DNA of 54,154 nucleotides from Candidatus Poribacteria bacterium (lineage in GTDB: Bacteria > Poribacteria > WGA-4E > WGA-3G). Both the position numbers and the translations under genes were made by a program. The stretch lies in NCBI GenBank assembly GCA_012270795.1, contig JAAXHO010000035.1:1-54154 (forward strand), in the 5' to 3' direction. Below the pieces are notes generated by a model. It saw only the letters and a list, made by a program, of their open reading frames with translations. It did no database searches and was not told the origin of the DNA. This document shows positions 34,112 through 44,002 of this stretch, in pieces; position 1 is the first letter of the stretch; the number at the start of each line of letters is the position of its first letter.

Positions 34112-35377
34112 TTACTCAATATACCCCAAATTCCGCAATCTACCTTCCAAAATCTTCTTCTCCTCAGGCGTTGAAGATTGTTCCTGCAGGTGCTGATAAT
34201 TGGAATTCATCAAAATCTCGTCGTAAGCATCACGGAAACGTTCCGGGTCTTCACAGGTCATATCTTTACTGTTCATAATATGCCGATATACATAATCACC
34301 TATCTGCTCATCTTCACGATAAAGATATTCGCCATCCGTTAGTGACCAGAGACGCACCCCTTCCGAGTACCTGCTAATCTCTTCGTTGTCAACCGTCGTC
34401 CGAGAAGTCACACGGTGATGCGGCATCTCCAAATTCTTCCGACTAAGGAAACCAATACCATACAAACTATCCAACTCCGACAAAACTAAACGATTGTCGT
34501 CAATTTCTGATGGAGACATCAAGTCTTTGCCATAACCGTGATAATCTGTTTCAATACCGGCAAGGTTCGTTATCGTTGGAAACAGATCAATAGCCGAAAT
34601 CGGCGCGTTTGGAAACTTTAACGCATCTACACCGGCGATATGTGCTAACAACGGTACGTGCAACACGTTCTGATGAAGCGTTCCACCATGGTCAACAATT
34701 TCATCACAGATACCCTCTCCGTGGTCCCCGAAAATAAACACTGCCCATTCCGGTAACTCAAGCTGCTTTAGGATTTCAACCAACTTGAACTCAAGTATAT
34801 GCGTTACAGCGGCATAATAAAACTGCAATGCTTCATCTGTTTTACCCTGTTTTACAAGTGACGCAAGACTCGGTGCCCCCGGAATACCACTCATGCCATA
34901 CCCACCGTGCGTATACCAAAAATGCAGAAAACAGAACTGCGGCGTATCCGATGGTTGCTTTAGATGTGCCATCAAATCCTCAAGCGAACCGAGTTGTTGT
35001 GCTTTCGCATTTGGGTCAAGTGACGTGATAAACGACTCATAGTCAAGGAAACGAAACACCTCGGCACGTTCTGAACGTCCCGTGATGTGATACCCAGCAT
35101 CCGCAAATATTTGGAAAAGGTTCGGAATACCTTCAAACATCTTGAGGTAGGTTTGGCCATAAACACCGTGTTCAAATGGATAAAGTCCTGTGAAGTAAGA
35201 CGTATGAGAAGGACGGGTTGCAGGAGCAGCAACAAAGAACTTGTCAGCAAGTGAGAAATCTTTAGTCAGTAGGTCAAACTTTGGCGTATTGAAAAAGGGG
35301 TTAGTCCGCCTCAGGGCATCATATCGCCAACAATCAATTGAGATAAGGAGGAACTTGTTTATTGGTTGGTTTGCCAT
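34112..35377 (-). CDS. sulfatase/alkaline phosphatase-superfamily protein with Thr nucleophile
   Basis: The 421-residue protein (from ATG 35377) has the superfamily metal sites: an early aspartate in LLISIDCWRYDA, HGEGICDEIVDHG, and VFIFGDHGEG. At the position of the formylglycine Cys/Ser it has Thr (ATRPSHTS, T54). It is thus not a classical FGly sulfatase; Thr nucleophiles occur in phosphotransferases such as LtaS and in phosphatases. No signal peptide is evident. Its start overlaps or abuts the end of the FG-GAP gene, so the two are co-transcribed. Confidence 0.8.
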   Translation of the reverse strand: MANQPINKFLLISIDCWRYDALRRTNPFFNTPKFDLLTKDFSLADKFFVAAPATRPSHTSYFTGLYPFEHGVYGQTYLKMFEGIPNLFQIFADAGYHITGRSERAEVFRFLDYESFITSLDPNAKAQQLGSLEDLMAHLKQPSDTPQFCFLHFWYTHGGYGMSGIPGAPSLASLVKQGKTDEALQFYYAAVTHILEFKLVEILKQLELPEWAVFIFGDHGEGICDEIVDHGGTLHQNVLHVPLLAHIAGVDALKFPNAPISAIDLFPTITNLAGIETDYHGYGKDLMSPSEIDDNRLVLSELDSLYGIGFLSRKNLEMPHHRVTSRTTVDNEEISRYSEGVRLWSLTDGEYLYREDEQIGDYVYRHIMNSKDMTCEDPERFRDAYDEILMNSNYQHLQEQSSTPEEKKILEGRLRNLGYIE

Positions 35378-35381
35378 AAAA

Positions 35382-36740
35382 TCAATCAATTAACCTTGCA
35401 TTATACTGCCGCGCTGTGTGTTGATAACCTTCATATTGGTCAGGAACAAAAGGAGCAGGGGTATAGATATAAACGACATCGCTATAAGGATCATAAAGGA
35501 TAACCTCTTCGCGTGCATCTCCACATACATCGGCAGGAAAGCAGTGATACCATCCCATTTTGCCACCAGTCGGCGGTGGCAGGTCTGGAAACGTTACAAC
35601 CTTATTTCCTACGCCATCATAAAGCGCAACAGGACTGTAAATCAATTCGGAGTTGTCTAAACCATGCCAACGGACAACCTCTAATCCTGTGTTGTTCGGG
35701 GAGTCATCAACGCGAAAACGGCTACGAATCTGCCCTTTGTTGTCCACCACCATCAAATCGGGATGATGTCCATTATATCGAATAACTAAGTTCGGTGATG
35801 CATCTGGCAGCAAGTTTCCGTATCGGATTTCTTGCCCATGCGGTACAACGTCAAAACCGAGGGAGAGAATAGCATTACCTGTTGCGCCGAGAACCTGTCC
35901 TCCACCTGAAAGGATTGCACGTTTTTCACCACCCCATTCCTCAACTAAAACCGAGTCTATATTTTCACCAAGGTATTTATCCCATAGCACTGTTCCATCA
36001 GCAGCGAGCCCAAAATTTCCTCCGTTGACTTCATCAAGACCATCACCGTTGAAATCACCTACCGCGGGAATATAAGCCGAGTGTTTCGGATAGCGAAACC
36101 ACCTATCAGTATGTTGCCAGAGCAGTTCAAGATTACGGTTAAACGCAAGCACATTTACACCAACTTTGACTACAAAATCTTGTGGTTGCGGATTACCACT
36201 GAAATTAGCGATCATCAATCGCTGATGCACATAATTCGGGATATGCCGTTCACCATTTGCGACCGCATTGCACCGCTGAAGTTCTTCTGACACGACACAC
36301 CGTTTAACAGCACCAGTCGCACCGTCTAAAATCATCAACTTAATTGCAGACAGATTCCATTTGCTTGCTTCCGTTACCTTACTGTCCACCCAAAAGCAGA
36401 TGACCTCTGCCTGTCCATCCGCATCAATATCGTAAATTGTAACGGGACCAGGTCTGTCAGGAGAAAGTGTCTTTAGGTTTGTGCCTGCTGCATCCGCATC
36501 TTTGATTTCCAAGTGTTTATCACCCAGTGACCATAACGGTTCACCTTCAAGATTAAACGCACCGAGAAAACAGGGATGAATACCTCCGAGCGACTTGTAA
36601 ACCAAAAAATCAACATTCCCATCACCCGTCAGATCACCTATACGAATATCACCTCCCCACAACCGTTCTGCTGTTTCATTGAGAAACGCATCAGGTATCG
36701 CAACCCGCTTATAGAGATGTGCTGCTTGTGGTGTTTTCAT
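35382..36740 (-). CDS. FG-GAP/VCBS-like beta-propeller protein
   Basis: The product is 452 residues from ATG 36740; the open frame continues upstream to 36902 through non-conserved sequence. Repeats of the IGDLTGDGNVDFLV, YDIDADGQAEVICF, AVGDFNGDGLDEV type with D-x-D-G-x-x-D calcium loops mark an integrin-like propeller related to rhamnogalacturonan-lyase propellers. No signal peptide is seen. It is paired with the sulfatase-superfamily gene, which begins within 5 bp of its end. It is possibly a carbohydrate-active or carbohydrate-binding protein. Confidence 0.75.
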   Translation of the reverse strand: MKTPQAAHLYKRVAIPDAFLNETAERLWGGDIRIGDLTGDGNVDFLVYKSLGGIHPCFLGAFNLEGEPLWSLGDKHLEIKDADAAGTNLKTLSPDRPGPVTIYDIDADGQAEVICFWVDSKVTEASKWNLSAIKLMILDGATGAVKRCVVSEELQRCNAVANGERHIPNYVHQRLMIANFSGNPQPQDFVVKVGVNVLAFNRNLELLWQHTDRWFRYPKHSAYIPAVGDFNGDGLDEVNGGNFGLAADGTVLWDKYLGENIDSVLVEEWGGEKRAILSGGGQVLGATGNAILSLGFDVVPHGQEIRYGNLLPDASPNLVIRYNGHHPDLMVVDNKGQIRSRFRVDDSPNNTGLEVVRWHGLDNSELIYSPVALYDGVGNKVVTFPDLPPPTGGKMGWYHCFPADVCGDAREEVILYDPYSDVVYIYTPAPFVPDQYEGYQHTARQYNARLID

Positions 36741-36882
36741 GTTTAATGAAGAATTAGTTTTTAGAGTAATTGAGAGTTTAACTATATAATGATTTATCCA
36801 ATAATCTGAAGAGTTACACTCTTGAGTAGCAGGTTTTCTTAAACATAAAAGTTTCGCCATATCATTAGTTAGTTTGTACTCT

Positions 36883-38087
36883 CTAATCTTCGACTTCCCC
36901 AAAGTATTCTAAATCTATTTGTTTGGTTTGGTAAGTATCTCCTTTAGATACACCTACGTCATACTTTATCATAAGCTGCACAAGTTGCTCACCATCAATA
37001 AGAATGACTTTTTTAGTTGTCATATTGCATGCAAACTTTTTAGCAGGTTTAGCAAAACCTGAAGTTGTAATGAATATACCTTTCCGTGCCCCCTTGCTTG
37101 CTAATGCCCCGGTAAAATCGCGAATCTCCTTTACAGGGACATTGTACTCCCAACGTTTGGCTTGAACATAAACTATATCCAGTCCAAGCGGATCCTGTTT
37201 AATAATACCGTCAATCCCGCCATCACCACTACGACCTACGGCTTCAACATCAGCTTGTGAACCACCATAACCCATTTCAACAAGAAGGTTAAGAACTAGC
37301 TGCTCAAAAAAATCTGGTGAGTTATCTTTGATTTTTTGTAGGAGTTCCTTCTCTAAATTCTTTTGAATCTCTCTATAACTTCTTTCCATGACGACTTCGG
37401 GAGATGGCGGACCTTCATCAGAAGATGACGCGTCGTCTGGAGTTCTCTCCTGAAATTGTTCGGGATTTATAATCCAACCGCGTCTTATTCTCAAAAGTTC
37501 CTCTGATTCTACCAAAGATCTCGCAGCGGTATTTACATGATTCAACCATAATTTGTAACCGTTCCGATGTTTTGCATTTACTTGTTGATCATTAAGATCA
37601 AATTGTGCAGCTAAAGCATCCGCTACATCCTTAATCCTAATTCCATTGGGAGGATACTCAAAATTGCACAGGGCATCTTTTACGACACTCGTTGCCGGAA
37701 CTTCAATATTGTATTCTGTTCCTTCAGAATCAGTTGCTGTTCTTGTTGTTGTTTCTTCGGTTTCAGTTTCCACTGGAATGTTTTCGTTTTCCGCCAGAAA
37801 GTACGGAGTCCTTGGTCCACGAGGTTGTACCAACTTTCCTTTCTGCAAAAGTTGCCTAAATTGTAACGGAAGACATTGAGATTAGATCTGTTGATCGCAT
37901 TTTTTTGTTCATTAGACAAGTCAAATTTCTCTATTAATAACTCTGTAGCTTCTTTCACTGTGATTCCATCAGGTGGATATTCAAGATCATTAAGGATAGC
38001 TTGTCTTACTTCCTCTCGTGCGGGGTATTCTACTTGATATTCTTGATTTGTAATTGGATTGATTGCATTTTGTTTTTGCTTCTTCAT
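36883..38087 (-). pseudogene. Mrr-type restriction endonuclease with frameshift in N-terminal repeat
   Basis: Reading down the minus strand, 38087 to about 37860 encodes an N-terminal winged-helix unit (YPAREEVRQAILNDLEYPPDG...FRYN). The frame then shifts, and 37848 to 36883 continues LLQKGKLVQPRGPRTPYF. A second related unit follows (VPATSVVKDALCNFEYPPNG) and the Mrr catalytic domain with GGIDGII...VYVQAKRW (D and Q-x-K motif) and ITTSGFAKPA. One missing base near 37858-37862, next to a T-run, explains the break. Mrr enzymes cut modified DNA. The second part can start at TTG 37848 and would retain the nuclease domain. Confidence 0.82.
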
Positions 38088-38159
38088 TCTAGTTCACTTC
38101 CTTTGATAAACATATCACTATAGGTGAGCAAAATTTTTATTAAATTCTTGTAAGATATT

Positions 38160-38612
38160 TTAAAAAAGTCTGGGACGTTCAAATTCAGGCCAACCGTCCC
38201 CGGGCCATAAACTCCTTCCCTGAATTTTGTTGAGTTCTGATTCGTAAATAGTGATTTTCTTAAAGAAGGGACGTGCCTCTTCTCGTAGTTCTTTCCAACC
38301 AACTGGGTAACCATTCGGGTGAAAATCAATCCGACTTGCATCTGCCAGGGCTTCGCGAACTTTGCCAAGTGATGGACATGACTCAAAGAAAATTGGACTA
38401 AATGCAATACAAGCATCAAGAAGAATATCTGGATGATCTGGAGCTGGGGGTACAATTACCTTAACTTTCCCAAGAGGACGAAATCTAACATCAAAATAAC
38501 GAGGTTCTAACCACATTTTGTCTGAAGTTCCAACTAAAATTTGATAGTAAATTGGGTTCATGCCATCCCAACCGTCTTCTCCGACGCTATAGAGTTTATA
38601 AAATCCTGCCAA
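38160..38612 (-). CDS. hypothetical protein upstream of Mrr gene
   Basis: The 150-residue protein starts at TTG 38612, with GAGGAGGA placed correctly before it. It is Pro/Trp-rich (VGEDGWDGMNPIYYQ, IVPPAPDHPDILLD, NGYPVGWKELREEARPF) with no signal or membrane segment. It lies 72 bp upstream of the Mrr-type gene on the same strand, so it may be co-expressed. I recognise no family. Confidence 0.6.
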   Translation of the reverse strand: MAGFYKLYSVGEDGWDGMNPIYYQILVGTSDKMWLEPRYFDVRFRPLGKVKVIVPPAPDHPDILLDACIAFSPIFFESCPSLGKVREALADASRIDFHPNGYPVGWKELREEARPFFKKITIYESELNKIQGRSLWPGDGWPEFERPRLF

Positions 38613-38779
38613 TTTTCTCCTCCTCTAAATTCATATCTTTCTTTAAGATCTTGCACCTGTCCTTCCAAATAATTCAACGATTTTTGAGCTGCCATCAGGG
38701 ATATTTAGTTTTCAATATTTTTATTTTTGATGGTTTTTTGCTATGACGTTAATTTTATGCGTTGCTATCTTGTCCGTGT

Positions 38780-38867
38780 CTTTAGTCCCGTAGGGACGAT
38801 ACGTTTATAGAAGAATGTTATCCATTCCTCTTAATTCTATAAACATATCGTCCCTACGGGACTAAAG
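38780..38867. repeat. 33-bp inverted repeat, GTCCCGTAGGGAC family
   Basis: Arms 38780-38812 and 38835-38867 pair with one mismatch around a 22-nt loop. Each arm contains the smaller palindrome GTCCCGTAGGGAC. Close copies lie at 513-675. Confidence 0.88.
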
Positions 38868-38907
38868 AACAATGTTCATGTTTCAATAATCTAAAATTGA
38901 TGCATAA

Positions 38908-38937
38908 TGTGCGGTTAGGAAACCGCACCTACCGCAC
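38908..38937. repeat. GTGCGGTTAGGAAACCGCAC hairpin repeat
   Basis: This is a second member of the hairpin family at 18223-18250, inverted. The rest of the gap 38613-39121 is AT-rich and shows no gene. Confidence 0.75.
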
Positions 38938-39121
38938 TTGGATATTAACTTTCAGTAAATCTAAATAACGAAAAACTCTTAAAACTGAATAAACCTGAGC
39001 TGTCATACTCATTCATTGGCGGGTTTTGATAGGGTCAATTTCTACCATAATAACCTAGTTCGCGTCTCATTTTGAATAAACAATGACTTTCTCTATTGTT
39101 TTCTGTCACTTCATTATGTAT

Positions 39122-39889
39122 TCATTTAGACAAAGCCTTGAACAGTCCAATATAAAGGGCGAGGACCTTCTCAGGATCTGGTCCTGTATAAGCACATTCA
39201 TTGGAGATGTAACCCGAAAAGCCGATGCGATTGAGCCATTGAAACATCTGGCGGTAGAGTTCAAACGTCTCTGGTGTTTCAACCTTGTGCGTATGTACTG
39301 CTGTAATATGTGGTGCAACCCGTGAAAAGAGGGGTTCAATACTTCCATCTTCGCAACCAACGAATTGTGAATTGAAAACGAAACCGACATTTGGAAGATT
39401 CACACCTTCAATTACTTCCATCGCAGAATCTGGGTTTGTGAAAGAACCGTGCATCTCTATAGAAACAGTAATATCTTTCTCTCCAGCATAAGCACCCAAT
39501 GCCTTAAGTCCATTAGTCACATAGCCTATAACTGCGTCCCGGTTTTCATCGGAATATCGATCACCGAGTACGCGCACATGGTCACACCCCATATATTCTG
39601 CCATGTCAATGACGCGTGTAACACGACGAACGGTTTCTTCACGATCTGATGCGTTTTCTGAATGAAAGTTTTGGCAACTCGTAAGAGAAGAAATCACAAC
39701 TCCACTTGAATCTATTTGAGTTTTCAGTCCTTCCCACTGATCTTTCGGTGTATCCCACTCAAACCCGTGTTTTTGCTTGTAATCCATTAGGAGTTCAACA
39801 CCGTGATAACCCGTTGCTTCAGCGGTATCAAGGATCCGCTTGAGCTCCCAATCTTGACACGTCTGATATGTGTTTAATGCCCACTTCAT
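39122..39889 (-). CDS. sugar phosphate isomerase/epimerase family TIM-barrel protein
   Basis: The 255-residue protein has the barrel motifs LNTYQTCQDWELKRIL, GYHGVELLMDYK, GCDHVRVLGDR, ITVSIEMHGSFT, GFVFNSQF, ITAVHTHKVET and GYISNECAYTG, with metal-ligand Glu, Asp and His at strand ends. It is a distinct paralogue of the protein at 22428. The substrate is not evident. It lies 6 bp after the vWA gene on the same strand, so they share a transcript. Confidence 0.82.
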   Translation of the reverse strand: MKWALNTYQTCQDWELKRILDTAEATGYHGVELLMDYKQKHGFEWDTPKDQWEGLKTQIDSSGVVISSLTSCQNFHSENASDREETVRRVTRVIDMAEYMGCDHVRVLGDRYSDENRDAVIGYVTNGLKALGAYAGEKDITVSIEMHGSFTNPDSAMEVIEGVNLPNVGFVFNSQFVGCEDGSIEPLFSRVAPHITAVHTHKVETPETFELYRQMFQWLNRIGFSGYISNECAYTGPDPEKVLALYIGLFKALSK

Positions 39890-39895
39890 ATTGTA

Positions 39896-40978
39896 TTACT
39901 CCTGAATTGGTATCGGATACCAGAGTCCACCAGTTTTTGATGATAGTGCAAGGTGCGTAGTGTCAGGTATGCCGATAACATCAACTACGATCCGGTTTTG
40001 TTGACACTGGCGCAGCACATCTAATAGTTTATAGGACCCTTTACTTGCCTCGTCTGTCACAAGGACAAACCTTCTGTTTGCTTCCTCCCGAAATTTGATA
40101 CGTCGAATCGCTTTTACAATTGCATTATGTGCTCGCTCATCCCCCGCAGCAGCAACAACATGAGATGTCAACAACCGTTTATACTGTTCAATATCCTGCT
40201 TGGGTTGATGAACGATGGTATCATCTTCAAGATAACGAAAAATGACAATACCCAACCTAAAGTCAATCCCCTTATTCTCAAACACGATAGCCATCTGTTT
40301 GAGTTGTCTGCCGACAGCACGGATATTATCTATCATACTGCCACTAATGTCAAGGAGAAAAACAATATCAACAATGCTGTCATCTGTTGTATCAGCAACA
40401 CTTTCTGCTATCCCTTCTAACGCATCACCCATCATACCGTCTCTGTCAACAGGCATCGGTGCATCCTCTAAACTATGTGAGGCAGCCTCTGTCTGTTCCT
40501 GCGACATTTCTGCTACAGGTGCTATTGTCGGTGAGGTGGGATTTTCTATCGCTATTGCTTTCCATCGCGGAGAATCATCTACTATTTCGCTGAGTGAAGT
40601 CTCTGCTATCGGTAATTCTGCCGCTGTACCTACTGTTGTCAAAGCGTTACCTGTGGTAATCGGACGCGTCGAATTAATCGGTTGTGCTGCACTTTGTTCA
40701 GTGACTTGCACCGTACTTGATGACAAAGAACGTCGTCTCGGTATAGAACGTTTCCGTTTGCTACTGATATGGAATCGCTTAATTGAGGTAATTGTGATTT
40801 CATCCTTCGTCAATGGAACAGAAGCATACATCGGACGATAGATCGTGGTATAACTCAAACTTATAAGCGCGATTGTAGCGATATGCAATACCAACGACAT
40901 CATAAAAGCTCGGGCCATTTTCTTTCTTTTTTGCTGAAGTTTAGTTGAGTAATCTTCAATAAACATGTGCTGTTTCAC
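39896..40978 (-). CDS. membrane-anchored von Willebrand factor A-domain protein
   Basis: The 360-residue protein has one N-terminal transmembrane helix (about 25-45, FMMSLVLHIATIALISL). A Ser/Thr-rich linker to about residue 190 follows, then a vWA domain with the metal-binding DISGSM (D-x-S-x-S) near 205-210 and VLVTDEAS. The N-terminus before the helix is basic, so the domain probably sits outside the cytoplasm. Such proteins often recruit partners in envelope or chaperone assemblies. No MoxR ATPase gene is next to it. Confidence 0.82.
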   Translation of the reverse strand: MKQHMFIEDYSTKLQQKRKKMARAFMMSLVLHIATIALISLSYTTIYRPMYASVPLTKDEITITSIKRFHISSKRKRSIPRRRSLSSSTVQVTEQSAAQPINSTRPITTGNALTTVGTAAELPIAETSLSEIVDDSPRWKAIAIENPTSPTIAPVAEMSQEQTEAASHSLEDAPMPVDRDGMMGDALEGIAESVADTTDDSIVDIVFLLDISGSMIDNIRAVGRQLKQMAIVFENKGIDFRLGIVIFRYLEDDTIVHQPKQDIEQYKRLLTSHVVAAAGDERAHNAIVKAIRRIKFREEANRRFVLVTDEASKGSYKLLDVLRQCQQNRIVVDVIGIPDTTHLALSSKTGGLWYPIPIQE

Positions 40979-41024
40979 CTAATACCATTTCTATTATATT
41001 ATGTCTCATTAGCTGCGGAAATCT

Positions 41025-41102
41025 GGTAGGAGCGACCTCCAAATCAACGGTATGAATGCCTTTTGGCATTCCCCGGGTCGCGACCGGGAGGTCGCTCCTA
41101 CC
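41025..41102. repeat. GTAGGAGCGACC palindrome interrupted by a 34-bp element
   Basis: GGTAGGAGCGACCTCC (41025-41040) pairs with GGGAGGTCGCTCCTACC (to 41102) around GGTCGCGACC. This is the family seen intact at 2094-2147. Between the left arm and the centre lies the 34-bp AAATCAACGGTATGAATGCC...GGCATTCCCC element (41041-41074), so one repeat is nested in another. Confidence 0.82.
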
Positions 41103-41149
41103 GAAGGGGTGTATAATTATTTCAATAATTCACCATAGTATAATATCTG

Positions 41150-43693
41150 TTAGGATAGTAAAGAGACAATTCCCCGATTACCATTTACCTGAATCATCTG
41201 ACCATCATTGATATGCTGTGTTGCATTGGGGATGTTTACCACCGCCGGGACACCGTATTCTCTTGCAACAACCGCACCATGCGACAGCATACCGCCACGT
41301 TCCATTACTAATCCCGCTGCATTGAGAAACAAGGGTGTCCACGCTGGATCTGTTGATGGGCAAACGAGAATATAATCCCGTTCAGAAGGTTGAATGTCGG
41401 ATGGATGCAAAAGTACACGCGCCTGTCCCTTTGCAATCCCAGCAGAAACACCAACCCCCGTAAATGTGTCCGCTGCTTCCGTTGACAACGATGTTCCTAT
41501 ACAATCCAACGCATCACTAAAAATTACATCGGGCACTTCAATCTGAAGTATAAGTTCACGTTGCTTTTTGCGCGTTGCTATTTTTTCACTGAAGTCATGT
41601 CCTTTAATCAGTTGCTCCAATTCATCTGGCAACAGATAAAAAATGCCCCCATTGAGATTATACCTGTTATCCAATACTACCAATGTCCGCCGTATCTGTT
41701 CATATCCGAGCATCCAGAAAAATTTCGCTGTTTCCCGAAACGGCATATATCGTCTCGTAAAATCCAGTTCGTTTTCAATCTGTTTGCGCACCCCCGGTTT
41801 CTTATCTAAAATTCCAACCAGTTCTTTCTCAGCAGCTTTACGCAGTTTTTCTTGTCGTGCAAAGTGATAGTTCTCATTTTCTTTCTGTTCTCTGTTTTCT
41901 GAATCCTCTTGAGAAATAGAGGCAATGATCTGTTCAAGATATGTTGTGTTTTCACGCCAACGGGGTTCTGCTAATTCAAACTCACCAACAGCACGGTGTC
42001 CGTATTCCTTTATGAATTCCGTAAGAGTCAACTTATCAGTTCCAACTTGCTGAAGTTTCTCATTGGTTTCAACAGTGAGGTTCCCAGAAATTCCACTAAT
42101 AAGGCGGCTTACAAGGTTTTTTGCGGTTGTCTCATCAACACATTTCTGGAGTGCCGCTTCTAAACGTTGTAACGAAAAATTAGCAATTATTGTAACAATC
42201 AAGGCTTTTGGTGCAAAGTCATCCAAAGTTCTACTACACCATAGCCTAAACTTTGTAACTAAATCGTTATCTGAAAGGTCTGAATAAGAAAGATGCTGTT
42301 CTGCTTTAACAATCTCATGGAACTTTGGAAATTCCTGTTGCGTCAACACTTGATCAAAATCTGTTCGACACTTTCGTAATTTCCTTTCTGCTTTCGTCAT
42401 GCGGATAATGTGAAGTGGAAGTTTAAACCAAAATGATGGTGTGCTATGCATAATATTCGGCATTGCATGTGCATACATCGCTTTCTGTGGATTCTGCTTC
42501 AACCCATCAAAGTCGTGTGCAAACGGGAAACCCTCAAAGTGTAGTTCTGTCTCGCGATTCAAATTAACAAAAATTCTTCCGCAGATGAGGTCAAGAATCC
42601 CCATTTTATCAACACGTTTGCTCGGATAGAAACCTAAATCACGATACGCTTTACCTAACCCACCTTCTCCAGACATAAAATGCTTCATGATCTCCCACGT
42701 CATCGGTAATGGTGTAGGTAACACTTCCGCGAGATTGTGATGACTCCAGATCGTTCCGTTAGATTCTGTTAACGTTTTGAGTTTTTGAATTTCCTCCTGA
42801 CGTAACGTCTCAATTCTCGTATTATTTTCATCAATTGGAGTATGTGTTTGTGTCGTTATTGGTCGTGCTTGCAACAGGAAAAAATTATCATCTGCCAATG
42901 TCCACTCAATGTCCATCGGTTGACCATATAATATTTCTACTTCCATACCTAATTTAACAAGTTGCCTTAACTGAGTATTTGTAAGGCTTGGTATGTTTTG
43001 TTGGTCTGTAGATACCTCATCCACACCAGCTGCTGTGATCATCTCTCGTTTTATAGCAACAGTGCTATCAATTAATTCGCCAGTATCGCGCGAGATTTGG
43101 AAACTATCCGGTGTTATTTCACCAGACACCACCGATTCCCCTAATCCCCAATTAGACTCAACAATACTAACATCTTTATTGAAAGGACTCACAGTAAAAA
43201 GAACACCAGACACATCCGCATGACACATCTCTTGAACAACAACAGCCATTGCCAATCCATCATTTGGGATGCCTTGAGAACGCCTATACGCAATGGCACG
43301 TTCTGACCAGAGTGATACCCAACATCTCTTTATAGCATCAATAAGTTCTTCGGACTCAACATGTAGGAAAGTATCTTGTTGTCCAGCAAAACTTGCTGTA
43401 TCCAAATCTTCGGCAGTTGCACTGGACCGAACAGCCACTGTGTCTGTCTGTAATTCTTCGCGCGCTTTCAGCACTTCCCCAATCAACTCTGGTGATAATC
43501 CTATGTCTTTGATATTACTTGAACTTTGTTCAGAGATGCTTCCAACAGACAATCGGTAAGCATCAGTTGTGACACAAAAACCTGTAGGTACTTGAAATCC
43601 CTCCCTTGTCAATTTTCCAAGATTCAACCCTTTTCCACCTACAAGCGGAAGATCATCATCATCTATTTCTGAAAAACGTCTAACAAATTGCAT
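41150..43693 (-). CDS. rifampin phosphotransferase/PEP synthase-like enzyme
   Basis: The product is 847 residues from ATG 43693. Residues 1-300 are the ATP-grasp nucleotide-binding domain of the PPDK_N type (LVGGKGLNLGKL, VAVRSSATAEDL). A middle helical domain (about 310-730) follows. The C-terminal phosphohistidine domain has the catalytic His at about residue 805 in GGMLSHGAVVAREYGVPAV. The order ATP-grasp, middle, His, the length and the SHGAVVAREYG signature fit rifampin phosphotransferases better than PEP synthase (TSHAAI type, PEP-binding barrel). Resistance to rifamycins is possible; a different small-molecule substrate is equally likely. Confidence 0.82.
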   Translation of the reverse strand: MQFVRRFSEIDDDDLPLVGGKGLNLGKLTREGFQVPTGFCVTTDAYRLSVGSISEQSSSNIKDIGLSPELIGEVLKAREELQTDTVAVRSSATAEDLDTASFAGQQDTFLHVESEELIDAIKRCWVSLWSERAIAYRRSQGIPNDGLAMAVVVQEMCHADVSGVLFTVSPFNKDVSIVESNWGLGESVVSGEITPDSFQISRDTGELIDSTVAIKREMITAAGVDEVSTDQQNIPSLTNTQLRQLVKLGMEVEILYGQPMDIEWTLADDNFFLLQARPITTQTHTPIDENNTRIETLRQEEIQKLKTLTESNGTIWSHHNLAEVLPTPLPMTWEIMKHFMSGEGGLGKAYRDLGFYPSKRVDKMGILDLICGRIFVNLNRETELHFEGFPFAHDFDGLKQNPQKAMYAHAMPNIMHSTPSFWFKLPLHIIRMTKAERKLRKCRTDFDQVLTQQEFPKFHEIVKAEQHLSYSDLSDNDLVTKFRLWCSRTLDDFAPKALIVTIIANFSLQRLEAALQKCVDETTAKNLVSRLISGISGNLTVETNEKLQQVGTDKLTLTEFIKEYGHRAVGEFELAEPRWRENTTYLEQIIASISQEDSENREQKENENYHFARQEKLRKAAEKELVGILDKKPGVRKQIENELDFTRRYMPFRETAKFFWMLGYEQIRRTLVVLDNRYNLNGGIFYLLPDELEQLIKGHDFSEKIATRKKQRELILQIEVPDVIFSDALDCIGTSLSTEAADTFTGVGVSAGIAKGQARVLLHPSDIQPSERDYILVCPSTDPAWTPLFLNAAGLVMERGGMLSHGAVVAREYGVPAVVNIPNATQHINDGQMIQVNGNRGIVSLLS

Positions 43694-43819
43694 GGCACAA
43701 ATATGACTGTAAATTATGGTACAAGTGGAATTAGTATAGCACCATCGACCTACAGAATGCAAATTTGATTTAGAGTAGGGGGTGTAAAGTTTTTGTATTT
43801 TGTCCTCATCGTAGAATTT

Positions 43820-43933
43820 TTTAGTTGTTTTTTTCGTGTTTTTCGCGTTTTTTTATAAGTGTTCTCGATCGTGTCGTGGCATGGGTTTATGAAGGTTTTT
43901 GAAATTTACGAAATTCTGAAAAAAACAACTAAA
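43820..43933. repeat. 16-bp perfect inverted repeat in divergent gap
   Basis: TTTAGTTGTTTTTTTC at 43820-43835 and its complement at 43918-43933 are separated by 82 bp. The gap from 43694 to 44311 between two divergent genes holds this repeat, the dispersed repeat at 44003 and a promoter; no gene is seen. Confidence 0.65.
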
Positions 43934-44002
43934 TAGCTTTTTTCTCGTTTTTTGTGTTGTATTTTCTGTTTTGAGAACAATAGAAATCATGTATAATCTA
44001 TT

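Noticed and set aside
41150-43693. Phosphoenolpyruvate synthase (ppsA)
   Set aside because: The catalytic His motif is SHGAVVAREYG at the C-terminus, and the PEP-binding barrel that should follow it is absent.
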